Below are positions 53,816-61,499 of a DNA stretch of 64,000 bases, piece after piece. The notes under the pieces were generated by a model, which was given only the letters and a program-made list of their open reading frames with translations, did no database searches and was not told the origin of the DNA. The translations under genes were made by a program, and so were the position numbers. The stretch is from Zhouia amylolytica (lineage in GTDB: Bacteria; Bacteroidota; Bacteroidia; Flavobacteriales; Flavobacteriaceae), in assembly GCF_900116365.1 (NCBI RefSeq), contig NZ_FPAG01000002.1, forward strand, positions 124,001 to 188,000, in the 5' to 3' direction. The first letter of the stretch is position 1. The number at the start of each line of letters is the position of its first letter.

Positions 53816-55272
53816 TGTTTGAAGTATTAAAAAATTATTCTTGGGAGCTTTTATTAGGGCTTAACTATCTTATAGCAGTGATCACTGCTATAAGTATTAT
53901 CTTAAGTAATGTTAACCCAACCAAAACCCTCTCTTATTTAATTTTACTTTTAGCATTCCCGTTTGTAGGAATTGTTATTTATTATCTATTTGGACAGGAA
54001 TATCGTAAAAGCAAAATCTTCGAAAGGAAAAATGTTTTAAATCAACACCGGATTAAGGAGTGGAAGAACTCTTTGTTTTTGGATTCGGATATTATTCAGC
54101 GAATTGAGGACAATCTTCTGGAAGATAAGATTAGGTTGGTAAAGCTACTTTTCCGATCAGAGCGTTCTCCATTAACAATTCACAATAGGGTTAAGGTTCT
54201 TCTGAATGGTGAACAAAAGTTTAAAGCCCTCTTTGAAGATATAGATAAAGCGGAAAAGACCATTCATCTGGAATATTATATAATTGAGGATGATATTATT
54301 GGTGGGCAATTAATTGATTTGATTTGTAAAAAATCGAAGGATGGAGTGAAGGTAAGGCTTAGCTATGATTATGTGGGAAGTAAGCTTACTTCGAGAGCTT
54401 ACAAGAAATTGAAGGAAGCCGGGGTAACGTATCATCCTTTTATGCCGGTTTACTTCCCGAAATTTACCAGTAAGCTGAATTATAGAAATCATAGAAAAAT
54501 AGCCGTAATCGATGGGAAAGTTGGATATGTTGGAGGTATAAATGTTACTGATCGATACGTGAATATTCCAGGTTCTGACAGGTATTGGCGAGATACTCAT
54601 TTACGTATTGAAGGTGAGGCTGTCGGATCCCTACAATTACATTTTTTACTTAATTGGGATTTTTTGACAGATTATGACCTTGTTATTGAGGATCACTTTT
54701 TTCCAAAACCAGAGATCAATGATAAAGCTTTAGTTCAAATTGCGGCTAGCGGTCCTGATAGTGACTGGGCGAGTATTATGGAGGCTATTTTTACTGCAAT
54801 AAATACTGCTGATAAAAGTATATATATTACCACTCCTTATTTTATTCCTAATGATGAGGTTAAGACTGCTATTACTTCTGCTGCGCGAAGTGGCGTGGAG
54901 GTGAAATTGATTTTGCCTGAAAAAGGAGATTCATGGGCGGCACAATATGCCGGTTTTTCATTTGTAGAAGAAATGCTGGAGTCTGGAGTCAGGGTTTATC
55001 TTTACACGAAGGGATTTGTTCATGCAAAAACTATGGTGGTCGATGATGTATTTGCTACTGTTGGTACTTCGAATATGGATTACAGAAGTTTCAATATTAA
55101 TTTTGAGATCAATGCATTGGTTTACGACCGGGCAATAACCAAAGAGCTTTCTGAGGTATTTAATGAAGATCTAAAGAGTTGTAGAGAGCTAACTTTAGAT
55201 TCGTGGAGAAATAGATCAAAAGTTCAAAAAATTAAAGAGTCATTCAATCGCTTGTGGGCTCCTATTTTATAA
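53815..55272 (+). CDS. cls: Cardiolipin synthase (phospholipase D family)
   Basis: A protein of 485 residues with two N-terminal membrane helices (LGLNYLIAVITAISIIL and LSYLILLLAFPFVGIVIYYLF) and two PLD-type active sites: HRKIAVIDGKVGYVGGIN near residue 227 and HAKTMVVDDVFATVGTSNMD near residue 403. It joins two phosphatidylglycerol molecules into cardiolipin. The start is GTG at 53815, inside the TAG stop of the lytic transglycosylase gene. Its length is standard and a terminator follows. Confidence 0.94.
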   Translation: MFEVLKNYSWELLLGLNYLIAVITAISIILSNVNPTKTLSYLILLLAFPFVGIVIYYLFGQEYRKSKIFERKNVLNQHRIKEWKNSLFLDSDIIQRIEDNLLEDKIRLVKLLFRSERSPLTIHNRVKVLLNGEQKFKALFEDIDKAEKTIHLEYYIIEDDIIGGQLIDLICKKSKDGVKVRLSYDYVGSKLTSRAYKKLKEAGVTYHPFMPVYFPKFTSKLNYRNHRKIAVIDGKVGYVGGINVTDRYVNIPGSDRYWRDTHLRIEGEAVGSLQLHFLLNWDFLTDYDLVIEDHFFPKPEINDKALVQIAASGPDSDWASIMEAIFTAINTADKSIYITTPYFIPNDEVKTAITSAARSGVEVKLILPEKGDSWAAQYAGFSFVEEMLESGVRVYLYTKGFVHAKTMVVDDVFATVGTSNMDYRSFNINFEINALVYDRAITKELSEVFNEDLKSCRELTLDSWRNRSKVQKIKESFNRLWAPIL

Positions 55273-55278
55273 CAAAAT

Positions 55279-55304
55279 AAAAGCCGCATCAAGCGGCTTT
55301 TATT
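55279..55304. terminator. Bidirectional terminator after cls
   Basis: Stem AAAAGCCGC / GCGGCTTTT with an ATCAA loop, between the convergent cls and TPR-protein genes. Confidence 0.85.
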
Positions 55305-55819
55305 TAGATTTTTTTCATTTGCTGTTGCATCATCTTTATCTGATCGGCCAGCATATTTTGTTTATCTAGTTTTTTAGCTTCATTTAATAACATAGTAGCT
55401 TCTCTTTTTCTTCTTTTTTGCATGGCAATACCCGCCAGGCTTAATTTTGCCATTGCCTTATCGTAACCCATGGATAATCCTAACTTAAGTGCTTTCTTAA
55501 AGTACTTTTCTGCTTGAGTTAAGTTTGTTTGAGAAGCCATTATACCATTCAGGTAATTATAGTAACCTTGTTGCTTTTTTATTAAAGAACTCTCAGGATT
55601 CTTAATTTTATCTAACCACTTTTTGGTGCCTTCAAAATCTTGTTTACGCATTCTGAGAAAGGCCAAAAGTATAAATTCATTTCTGAAATATAGAAATACA
55701 AAGACTAACGCAATAAGTATTAAGAATATACCATTGCCGATGTTTCCTTCTATAAATTGATAAACGGCATAGGCTAATGTCAATCCTGCTAATACTAATT
55801 TGATATTTTTGTTGTACAT
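55304..55819 (-). CDS. TPR-like membrane protein
   Basis: With the ATG at 55819 (MYNKNIKLVLAGLTLAY) the protein has 171 residues; the longer frame to 55879 would start at TTG and adds an unlikely segment. Two membrane helices near the N-terminus (about 7-50) are followed by a helical region with tetratricopeptide-like units (QGYYNYLNGIMASQTNLTQAEKYFKKALKLG near residue 95, then AMAKLSLAGIAMQKRRKREATMLL). It is probably a scaffold in the membrane. Function is unknown. It is divergent from rpmH. Confidence 0.8.
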   Translation of the reverse strand: MYNKNIKLVLAGLTLAYAVYQFIEGNIGNGIFLILIALVFVFLYFRNEFILLAFLRMRKQDFEGTKKWLDKIKNPESSLIKKQQGYYNYLNGIMASQTNLTQAEKYFKKALKLGLSMGYDKAMAKLSLAGIAMQKRRKREATMLLNEAKKLDKQNMLADQIKMMQQQMKKI

Positions 55820-55884
55820 GATTAAATGAGTAATTTTGGAGGCCAAAGTTAATAAAAACAAATAAAAATATTTTTTCAAAAAGG

Positions 55885-55915
55885 TTTGTCAAAGTAAAAA
55901 CTTGTTGTATTTTTG
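55885..55915 (+). promoter_or_regulatory. Promoter of rpmH (L34)
   Basis: TTTG (55885-55888), a 19-bp spacer and TATTTTTG (55908-55915): an almost ideal Bacteroidota promoter, about 77 bp upstream of the rpmH ATG. Confidence 0.75.
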
Positions 55916-55991
55916 CGCCGCACTTTGCACAAGGAATTGAAGCGCGGGCACTAATAAATAGATTTACCAAGTTAGAAAAAGATATTAAGTC

Positions 55992-56150
55992 ATGAAAAGA
56001 ACATTTCAACCATCTAAAAGAAAAAGAAGAAACAAGCACGGGTTTAGAGAAAGAATGGCAACTGCTAACGGTAGAAAGGTGCTTGCTAAAAGAAGAGCAA
56101 AAGGAAGAAAGAAATTAAGTGTGTCTTCTGAACCAAGACATAAAAAATAA
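55992..56150 (+). CDS. rpmH: 50S ribosomal protein L34
   Basis: A very short gene of 52 codons below most ORF cutoffs. It starts [22 protein letters not shown], has the [20 protein letters not shown] core and a slightly longer C-terminal end ([10 protein letters not shown]) than the 46-residue E. coli protein. It has a strong promoter before it and a terminator after it. Unlike in many bacteria, it is not next to dnaA or rnpA; carB follows. Confidence 0.97.
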   Translation: MKRTFQPSKRKRRNKHGFRERMATANGRKVLAKRRAKGRKKLSVSSEPRHKK

Positions 56151-56175
56151 TGATATCAGTATTTTTTAAAATATG

Positions 56176-56210
56176 AAGGTGTTACTTTTATTAGTAACAC
56201 CTTTTTTTTA
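56176..56210 (+). terminator. Terminator after rpmH
   Basis: Stem AAGGTGTTAC / GTAACACCTT with an 8-nt loop and a run of seven T, 26 bp after the rpmH stop. Confidence 0.9.
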
Positions 56211-56254
56211 TATCTTATAGAAAGAATTCGTTTAAATTACACAACACCAGGAAG

Positions 56255-59110
56255 ATGCCAAAAAGAAAAGACCTCAATTGTATTTTAATTATCGGTTCGG
56301 GCCCAATAATTATCGGGCAAGCATGTGAGTTTGATTATTCTGGATCTCAGTCACTTAGATCACTAAGAGAAGACGGGATTGAAACTGTACTAATCAATAG
56401 CAATCCTGCTACGATTATGACAGATCCTAAAATGGCCGATCATGTTTATTTGAAACCTTTGACTACCAAGTCTATTGTTGAAATCCTTAAAGAACATCCA
56501 AATATTGATGCGGTGCTTCCAACGATGGGAGGTCAAACAGCTCTAAACCTATGTATAGAGGCTGACGAGAAAGGTATTTGGGAAGATTTTGGAGTAGAAA
56601 TTATAGGTGTTGATATTGAAGCCATAAATATCACTGAAGATAGAGAGCAGTTTCGTGAGCTTATGGGGAAAATTGACGTTCCAATGGCACCTCAAGCAAC
56701 AGCTTCCTCTTTTTTGAAAGGTAAAGAAATTGCTCAGGAATTTGGATTCCCATTAGTAATTAGAGCTTCATATACGCTTGGTGGTGCAGGAGCTTCAATA
56801 GTTTATGAGAAGGAAGACTTTGACGAATTGTTAAGTCGTGGTTTAGAGATTTCACCAATTCACGAGGTGATGATTGATAAAGCCATGATGGGATGGAAAG
56901 AATATGAGCTGGAGCTTCTAAGAGATAAAAATGATAATGTTGTAATTATCTGTACTATCGAAAATATGGATCCGATGGGGATTCATACTGGAGATTCTAT
57001 TACTGTAGCCCCGGCTATGACACTTTCTGATAGAACTTTCCAACGTATGCGGGATATGGCTATCAAGATGATGCGCAGTATAGGTGATTTTGCAGGGGGA
57101 TGTAATGTTCAGTTTGCTGTGAGTCCGGATGAAAAAGAAGATATTATTGCTATTGAAATTAATCCGCGTGTATCTCGTTCTTCTGCTTTAGCATCAAAAG
57201 CTACAGGATATCCAATTGCAAAAATAGCTTCTAAGCTAGCCATAGGTTATACCTTAGATGAATTGGATAACCAGATTACAAAATCTACCTCTGCTTTATT
57301 TGAACCGACCTTGGACTATGTTATCGTTAAGATTCCTCGTTGGAACTTTGATAAATTTGAAGGTTCAGATCGTACTTTAGGGTTACAAATGAAGTCGGTA
57401 GGAGAGGTAATGGGAATCGGAAGATCTTTCCAGGAAGCATTACATAAAGCTACTCAATCACTAGAAATTAAAAGGAATGGTCTTGGAGCAGATGGAAAAG
57501 GATATACCAATTATGATCAGATAATTGATAAATTAACGAATGCCAGCTGGGATAGGGTATTTGCAATTTATGATGCCATACAACTTGGAATTCCACTGAG
57601 CCGCATACACGAAATTACAAAAATAGATATGTGGTTCTTGAAGCAATTTGAGGAACTGGATGCATTGGAGAAAAAGATTTCCACATACAATACTATTGAA
57701 TCATTGCCTAAGCAGTTGTTGCTGGAAGCAAAGCAAAAAGGTTTTGCTGACCGACAAATAGCCCATATGGTAAAATGCTGGGAAAGTGAAGTATATAATA
57801 AGCGCGAAGATTTAGGAATTAAACGGGTTTATAAATTGGTCGACACTTGTGCTGCAGAATTTAAAGCTCAAACTCCTTATTACTATTCTACTTTTGAAGA
57901 TGAAATAGAAACCGCTTCCGGAGAAACCTATGTAGCCAATGAGAGTGTGGTTACGGATAAGAAGAAAATTGTAGTTCTTGGTTCGGGACCTAACCGAATT
58001 GGTCAGGGAATTGAGTTTGATTACTGTTGTGTACATGGGGTTTTAGCGGCTGCAGAGTGTGGTTATGAGACCATCATGATTAACTGTAATCCTGAAACCG
58101 TATCTACGGATTTTGATACGGCCGATAAATTATATTTTGAACCTGTATTCTGGGAACATATATACGACATTATCAGACATGAAAAACCTGAAGGAGTGAT
58201 CGTTCAGCTTGGAGGTCAAACGGCTCTTAAACTTGCTGAGAAGTTGGATAAATACGGTATAAAGATTATTGGTACGAGCTTCGAAGCCTTAGATCTAGCT
58301 GAAGATCGTGGAAGTTTTTCAACTTTACTTAAAGAGAATAATATTCCTTATCCGGAATTTGGTGTAGCCGAAAATGCAGACGAGGCTTTGGCTCTTGCAG
58401 ATGAATTAGATTTTCCAATCCTGGTAAGACCGTCTTATGTATTGGGAGGACAAGGAATGAAAATTGTTATTAACAAAGAAGAACTAGAGGAGCATGTTGT
58501 TGATCTTCTAAGAAAGATTCCAAATAATAAATTGTTGTTGGATCATTACCTGGATGGTGCCATAGAAGCGGAGGCGGATGCAATTTGTGACGGTGAGAAT
58601 GTATATATCATTGGTATAATGGAGCACATCGAGCCTTGTGGAATTCACTCTGGTGATTCAAATGCTACTTTACCTCCTTTTAATCTAGGTGAGTTTGTAA
58701 TGCAGCAGATAAAAGATCATACTAAAAAGATTGCACTTGCTTTAAATACTGTAGGCTTGATAAATATTCAGTTCGCAATTAAAGATGATAAAGTGTATAT
58801 CATTGAAGCGAATCCGAGAGCTTCCAGAACAGTACCTTTTATAGCTAAAGCTTATGGCGAACCGTATGTGAACTATGCCACTAAAGTAATGCTTGGCGAT
58901 AAAAAAGTTACTGATTTTGATTTTAATCCTAAATTAGAAGGATATGCAATCAAACAGCCGGTGTTCTCATTCAATAAATTCCCTAACGTAAATAAGAATC
59001 TGGGGCCTGAAATGAAGAGTACAGGTGAAAGCATCTTGTTTATCGACAGTCTTAAAGACGATGAGTTTTATGATTTATACCAGCGTAGAAGAATGTATTT
59101 AAGTAAATAA
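56255..59110 (+). CDS. carB: Carbamoyl-phosphate synthase large subunit without the C-terminal MGS-like allosteric domain
   Basis: A protein of 951 residues, compared with about 1073 in E. coli. It has two homologous ATP-grasp halves: near the start SGPIIIGQACEFDYSG with PTMGGQTALNL, later SGPNRIGQGIEFDYC with VQLGGQTALKLA. The final substrate-binding signatures (EINPRVSRSSAL, EANPRASRTVPF) are in place. It stops at EFYDLYQRRRMYLSK, where the 130-residue MGS-like domain that binds UMP, IMP and ornithine would begin. It should make carbamoyl phosphate from bicarbonate, ammonia (from CarA) and ATP. carA is not beside it. Confidence 0.95.
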   Translation: MPKRKDLNCILIIGSGPIIIGQACEFDYSGSQSLRSLREDGIETVLINSNPATIMTDPKMADHVYLKPLTTKSIVEILKEHPNIDAVLPTMGGQTALNLCIEADEKGIWEDFGVEIIGVDIEAINITEDREQFRELMGKIDVPMAPQATASSFLKGKEIAQEFGFPLVIRASYTLGGAGASIVYEKEDFDELLSRGLEISPIHEVMIDKAMMGWKEYELELLRDKNDNVVIICTIENMDPMGIHTGDSITVAPAMTLSDRTFQRMRDMAIKMMRSIGDFAGGCNVQFAVSPDEKEDIIAIEINPRVSRSSALASKATGYPIAKIASKLAIGYTLDELDNQITKSTSALFEPTLDYVIVKIPRWNFDKFEGSDRTLGLQMKSVGEVMGIGRSFQEALHKATQSLEIKRNGLGADGKGYTNYDQIIDKLTNASWDRVFAIYDAIQLGIPLSRIHEITKIDMWFLKQFEELDALEKKISTYNTIESLPKQLLLEAKQKGFADRQIAHMVKCWESEVYNKREDLGIKRVYKLVDTCAAEFKAQTPYYYSTFEDEIETASGETYVANESVVTDKKKIVVLGSGPNRIGQGIEFDYCCVHGVLAAAECGYETIMINCNPETVSTDFDTADKLYFEPVFWEHIYDIIRHEKPEGVIVQLGGQTALKLAEKLDKYGIKIIGTSFEALDLAEDRGSFSTLLKENNIPYPEFGVAENADEALALADELDFPILVRPSYVLGGQGMKIVINKEELEEHVVDLLRKIPNNKLLLDHYLDGAIEAEADAICDGENVYIIGIMEHIEPCGIHSGDSNATLPPFNLGEFVMQQIKDHTKKIALALNTVGLINIQFAIKDDKVYIIEANPRASRTVPFIAKAYGEPYVNYATKVMLGDKKVTDFDFNPKLEGYAIKQPVFSFNKFPNVNKNLGPEMKSTGESILFIDSLKDDEFYDLYQRRRMYLSK

Positions 59111-59130
59111 AATTATTGTGATTTTAATAG

Positions 59131-59162
59131 AAAAGGGTTGCTATATAGCAACCCTTTTTTTA
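59131..59162. terminator. Bidirectional terminator between carB and the DUF3307 gene
   Basis: Nearly perfect 13-bp stem (AAAAGGGTTGCTA / TAGCAACCCTTTT) with a two-base loop, A-rich before and T-rich after, at two converging 3' ends. Confidence 0.88.
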
Positions 59163-59858
59163 ATGGATGTACTGGAAACATATACCTGTTAAAATAGCAA
59201 CTCCGAAACTAAGAAGGGTTCCTATTAGAATGTACTCTGTTAGCTTTCTGTCTTTTGATTGTGTTAGATCGTTAAATCTGAATATTGATTTGGCGGCGAT
59301 TAAAAAACCAACGCCCTCCCAATGATTTGTTGCTATAAATACAAATACAAGAAGTCGTTCGAGCATGCCAATATACATACCTGCATTTTGCAAAGAGCCG
59401 TTATGCTTCATTTCAGTTTTTGGGGTATAAACAGAGATTAACATTTTAATCATTATTGAACTTGGCATGGTTAAAAAAATAATCGAGGCAATCAGGAATA
59501 AAAATTCATTACTGAGCTTAAAATTAAATTGTACTGTAGAGGTTATTAACACCATGGACATGATCACAGCTAAATGCAATAGCTGATCAATAAAAAATAA
59601 CAGACGTTTCGTTTTTTTTCTTTGGATTATTACTTTGGCTCCGTCAATAATGAAATGCGAAATACCAATTATTAAGGGAATATACCACTGTTCTGTATTC
59701 CAAAGCAAGATAAAACTTAATGCTACGTGAATAATGACGTGTAAATAAAGTTTTTTTGATCGAAGTTTCTTTTTTTCTTTGCTTTGAACCCAATTTTTGG
59801 GTTGTAGAAGGAAGTCTCCTATGAGATGGGCTATAAGTAGGCGTAGTAATAGTTCCAT
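59160..59858 (-). CDS. DUF3307 membrane protein with four spaced His/Asp pairs
   Basis: A protein of 232 residues with about six or seven membrane helices, of family DUF3307. It carries four His/Asp pairs, each three residues apart: H11xxxD15 (AHLIGDFLLQ), H40xxxH44, H68xxxD72 (SHFIIDG) and D91xxxH95 (DQLLH). Such pairs in membrane helices are seen in metal-dependent membrane hydrolases (for example the DUF457/YdjM type), so a metal centre is plausible. This is inference. It starts 3 bp after satD stops and is its stable partner in many genomes. No function is known. Confidence 0.85.
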   Translation of the reverse strand: MELLLRLLIAHLIGDFLLQPKNWVQSKEKKKLRSKKLYLHVIIHVALSFILLWNTEQWYIPLIIGISHFIIDGAKVIIQRKKTKRLLFFIDQLLHLAVIMSMVLITSTVQFNFKLSNEFLFLIASIIFLTMPSSIMIKMLISVYTPKTEMKHNGSLQNAGMYIGMLERLLVFVFIATNHWEGVGFLIAAKSIFRFNDLTQSKDRKLTEYILIGTLLSFGVAILTGICFQYIH

Positions 59859-59861
59859 TTT

Positions 59862-60485
59862 TTATTTAGGGTGTTGCAATTGATCGATTTTTTGCCGATA
59901 CATTTTATCTACATCTATTATTTCATCTAAATTGGCTCTTTTCTGACGTTCACTCACTGTGTTTTGCTTAATTCCTATAATGTTACCGATTTCTTTTTGA
60001 GATAGGAATGGGTTTTCCAGTGTTATTTTAACTATTTCAGCAGAGTTGGCAGTCCAGGTATCCATAGTGAGTAACAATAGTTTAAAATAAAGATTGAGTT
60101 CGGTATCTATTTGGTTATTTTTGGTTTTAATAGCCAAATTTACCTTATCTCTTTTAAGGCGTTCAAAACGTTCTCCAGAATATATGAATGCATCACCAGT
60201 GGCTTCAGAAATTGTTCTTGCTTCACCAGTTTTTTCTCCGACACCAATAGCTAATCGAACATCTAAACCCTTAATAGATCGAATAGCTGCCTTTAGCAGT
60301 ACTGCTATTTTAAAGGCATTGTAGAAATCCTGTATTTCAACCTGAAAACTATCTCCTCTGAATATTTCCCAATATCGATCATTTTCAGTAATCTTAGTTA
60401 GCGATTTCTTTAAGACCTCTAACCAAACTTTTGGATCTTCTGATTGCCTGGAATTGATAATATCGCCTGTGATAACACTTGTCAT
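59862..60485 (-). CDS. SatD-family protein: cyclase-like N-terminal domain plus helix-turn-helix
   Basis: A cytoplasmic protein of 207 residues of the SatD family, named for an acid-tolerance gene of Streptococcus mutans. Residues 1-120 show a class III nucleotidyl-cyclase-like layout: GDIINSR (Asp8), then FRGDSF (Asp45) at the place of the second metal Asp, then LAIGVGEKTGE and EATGDAFIYSGERFERL (97-110), as in the GDAVNxASRxE stretch. Residues 160-190 are a sigma-70 region 4-like helix-turn-helix (LSQKEIGNIIGIKQNTVSERQKR). The likely role is a nucleotide-sensing regulator, perhaps of its own operon. It forms an operon with DUF3307, and three operator-like repeats lie upstream. That it is a cyclase is my inference. 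Confidence 0.8.
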   Translation of the reverse strand: MTSVITGDIINSRQSEDPKVWLEVLKKSLTKITENDRYWEIFRGDSFQVEIQDFYNAFKIAVLLKAAIRSIKGLDVRLAIGVGEKTGEARTISEATGDAFIYSGERFERLKRDKVNLAIKTKNNQIDTELNLYFKLLLLTMDTWTANSAEIVKITLENPFLSQKEIGNIIGIKQNTVSERQKRANLDEIIDVDKMYRQKIDQLQHPK

Positions 60486-60490
60486 AACTC

Positions 60491-60570
60491 AAATATCGTT
60501 TAAAATATTGATATATGCAAATATCGTTTTATAAGGCGATTTACTTGAATATCGTGTTATATGTCGATTT
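60491..60570. repeat. Three 28-bp-spaced iterons upstream of satD
   Basis: Copies begin at 60491, 60519 and 60547. Each has AATATCG, then about ten bases, then CGAT (or TGAT in the first), so each is an imperfect dyad of ATATCG-N10-CGATAT. The spacing is exactly 28 bp twice. The third copy runs into the 3' end of the thioesterase gene. The first lies 6 bp upstream of the satD ATG. They look like a multi-site operator. Confidence 0.6.
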
Positions 60571-61102
60571 TAATGTTATATCCTTCTAATTCGTGTAACA
60601 TATCTTTTGCATTGTATTTGACATGATCCGAATAATCTATTCGTTCATTACGTAATTCAATGCGTTTGATGCTTTTAAAAAAACGCCTGAGTTCATTTTC
60701 AGATTTAATAATGAGTCCGGGAACTTTAGCATTTGTACCATCCTTATCTTTGGCAACCATTGTAAAGTAAGATGAATTACAATGTTTGACTTTTCCAGAT
60801 TGAATATTTTCGGCTTCAACACGAATACCAACAACAATAGATGTGTTTCCAACATAATTAACAGAGGCTTTCATAGTAACCAATTCACCAACTTCAATGG
60901 GTTGTAGAAAGTCTACCGTATCAACAGATGCAGTTACGCAGTAAGTTTCCGAATGTTTTGAGGCGCATGCAAAAGCAATTTGATCAAGTAAGGAAAGGAT
61001 ATAGCCCCCGTGGATTTTGCCACTAAAATTTGTATGAGACGGGAGCATTAACTCCGAAATGGTAACTTGGGACTCCGATACGGTTTTATGTTCTTTGTTC
61101 AT
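60557..61102 (-). CDS. Acyl-CoA thioesterase (hotdog fold)
   Basis: A protein of 181 residues of the hotdog-fold cytosolic acyl-CoA thioesterase kind. It has HTNFSGKIHGGYILSLLDQIAFACASKHS near residue 19, the HGGxxLxxLDQ helix that holds the catalytic Asp, and VTASVDTVDFLQPIEVGELV as the second strand pair. It ends in a short non-conserved tail. It hydrolyses acyl-CoA. It is 1 bp after the small membrane protein gene and shares its promoter region with the satD operon downstream. Confidence 0.9.
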   Translation of the reverse strand: MNKEHKTVSESQVTISELMLPSHTNFSGKIHGGYILSLLDQIAFACASKHSETYCVTASVDTVDFLQPIEVGELVTMKASVNYVGNTSIVVGIRVEAENIQSGKVKHCNSSYFTMVAKDKDGTNAKVPGLIIKSENELRRFFKSIKRIELRNERIDYSDHVKYNAKDMLHELEGYNIKIDI

Positions 61103-61103
61103 T

Positions 61104-61469
61104 TTAATTCTGCTTATGGGGAGACACTTCTTTTGTTACGTCTGTAATGAAATATTTTGTATCGCCCAACCAAATTAATTTAGTGAATCGTTCTTTATAG
61201 CTAACTTTTACATAGTGACCCTGGTATGACTCCAGTTTCTTTAAAACATCTTTTCTGCTGTCTTCAACAGAAAATTTAAATATTTGAGCTCCTGAAATTC
61301 CTTGGCTTAACTCTCCTTCCCAAGTTTTAAAGATGACACCTTTATGACTAATTTTAATAAGCTCTCCAGAACGAACACCTTCACTGTAGGGAACAAAGTA
61401 AATAAAGACGAGGTATAGCGTACTTAGGAGAACTATAGATAACAAGAAAATTCTTAAAAATTTTTTCAT
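61104..61469 (-). CDS. Small membrane-anchored protein of unknown function
   Basis: An unrecognised protein of 121 residues with an N-terminal signal anchor (FLRIFLLSIVLLSTLYLVFIYFV) and a beta-rich domain with GVIFKTWEGELSQGISG and HYVKVSYKERFTKLIWLGDTKYFITDV. Homologues in Flavobacteria are sometimes misnamed 6-phosphogluconate dehydrogenase; no such enzyme domain fits. It faces the periplasm. It lies 31 bp after rmuC and 1 bp before the thioesterase gene. Confidence 0.75.
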   Translation of the reverse strand: MKKFLRIFLLSIVLLSTLYLVFIYFVPYSEGVRSGELIKISHKGVIFKTWEGELSQGISGAQIFKFSVEDSRKDVLKKLESYQGHYVKVSYKERFTKLIWLGDTKYFITDVTKEVSPHKQN

Positions 61470-61499
61470 TTGGGACTGATGTTTTAGTAATGAGTTGGA

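Noticed and set aside
55820-56254. rpmH region as the replication origin.
   Set aside because: rpmH is often near oriC, but there is no dnaA, rnpA or DnaA-box cluster here.
60491-60570. The iterons as a plasmid-type origin or CRISPR array.
   Set aside because: Only three copies, no spacers of constant kind or Rep/Cas gene; the place between two genes and next to an HTH gene fits an operator.
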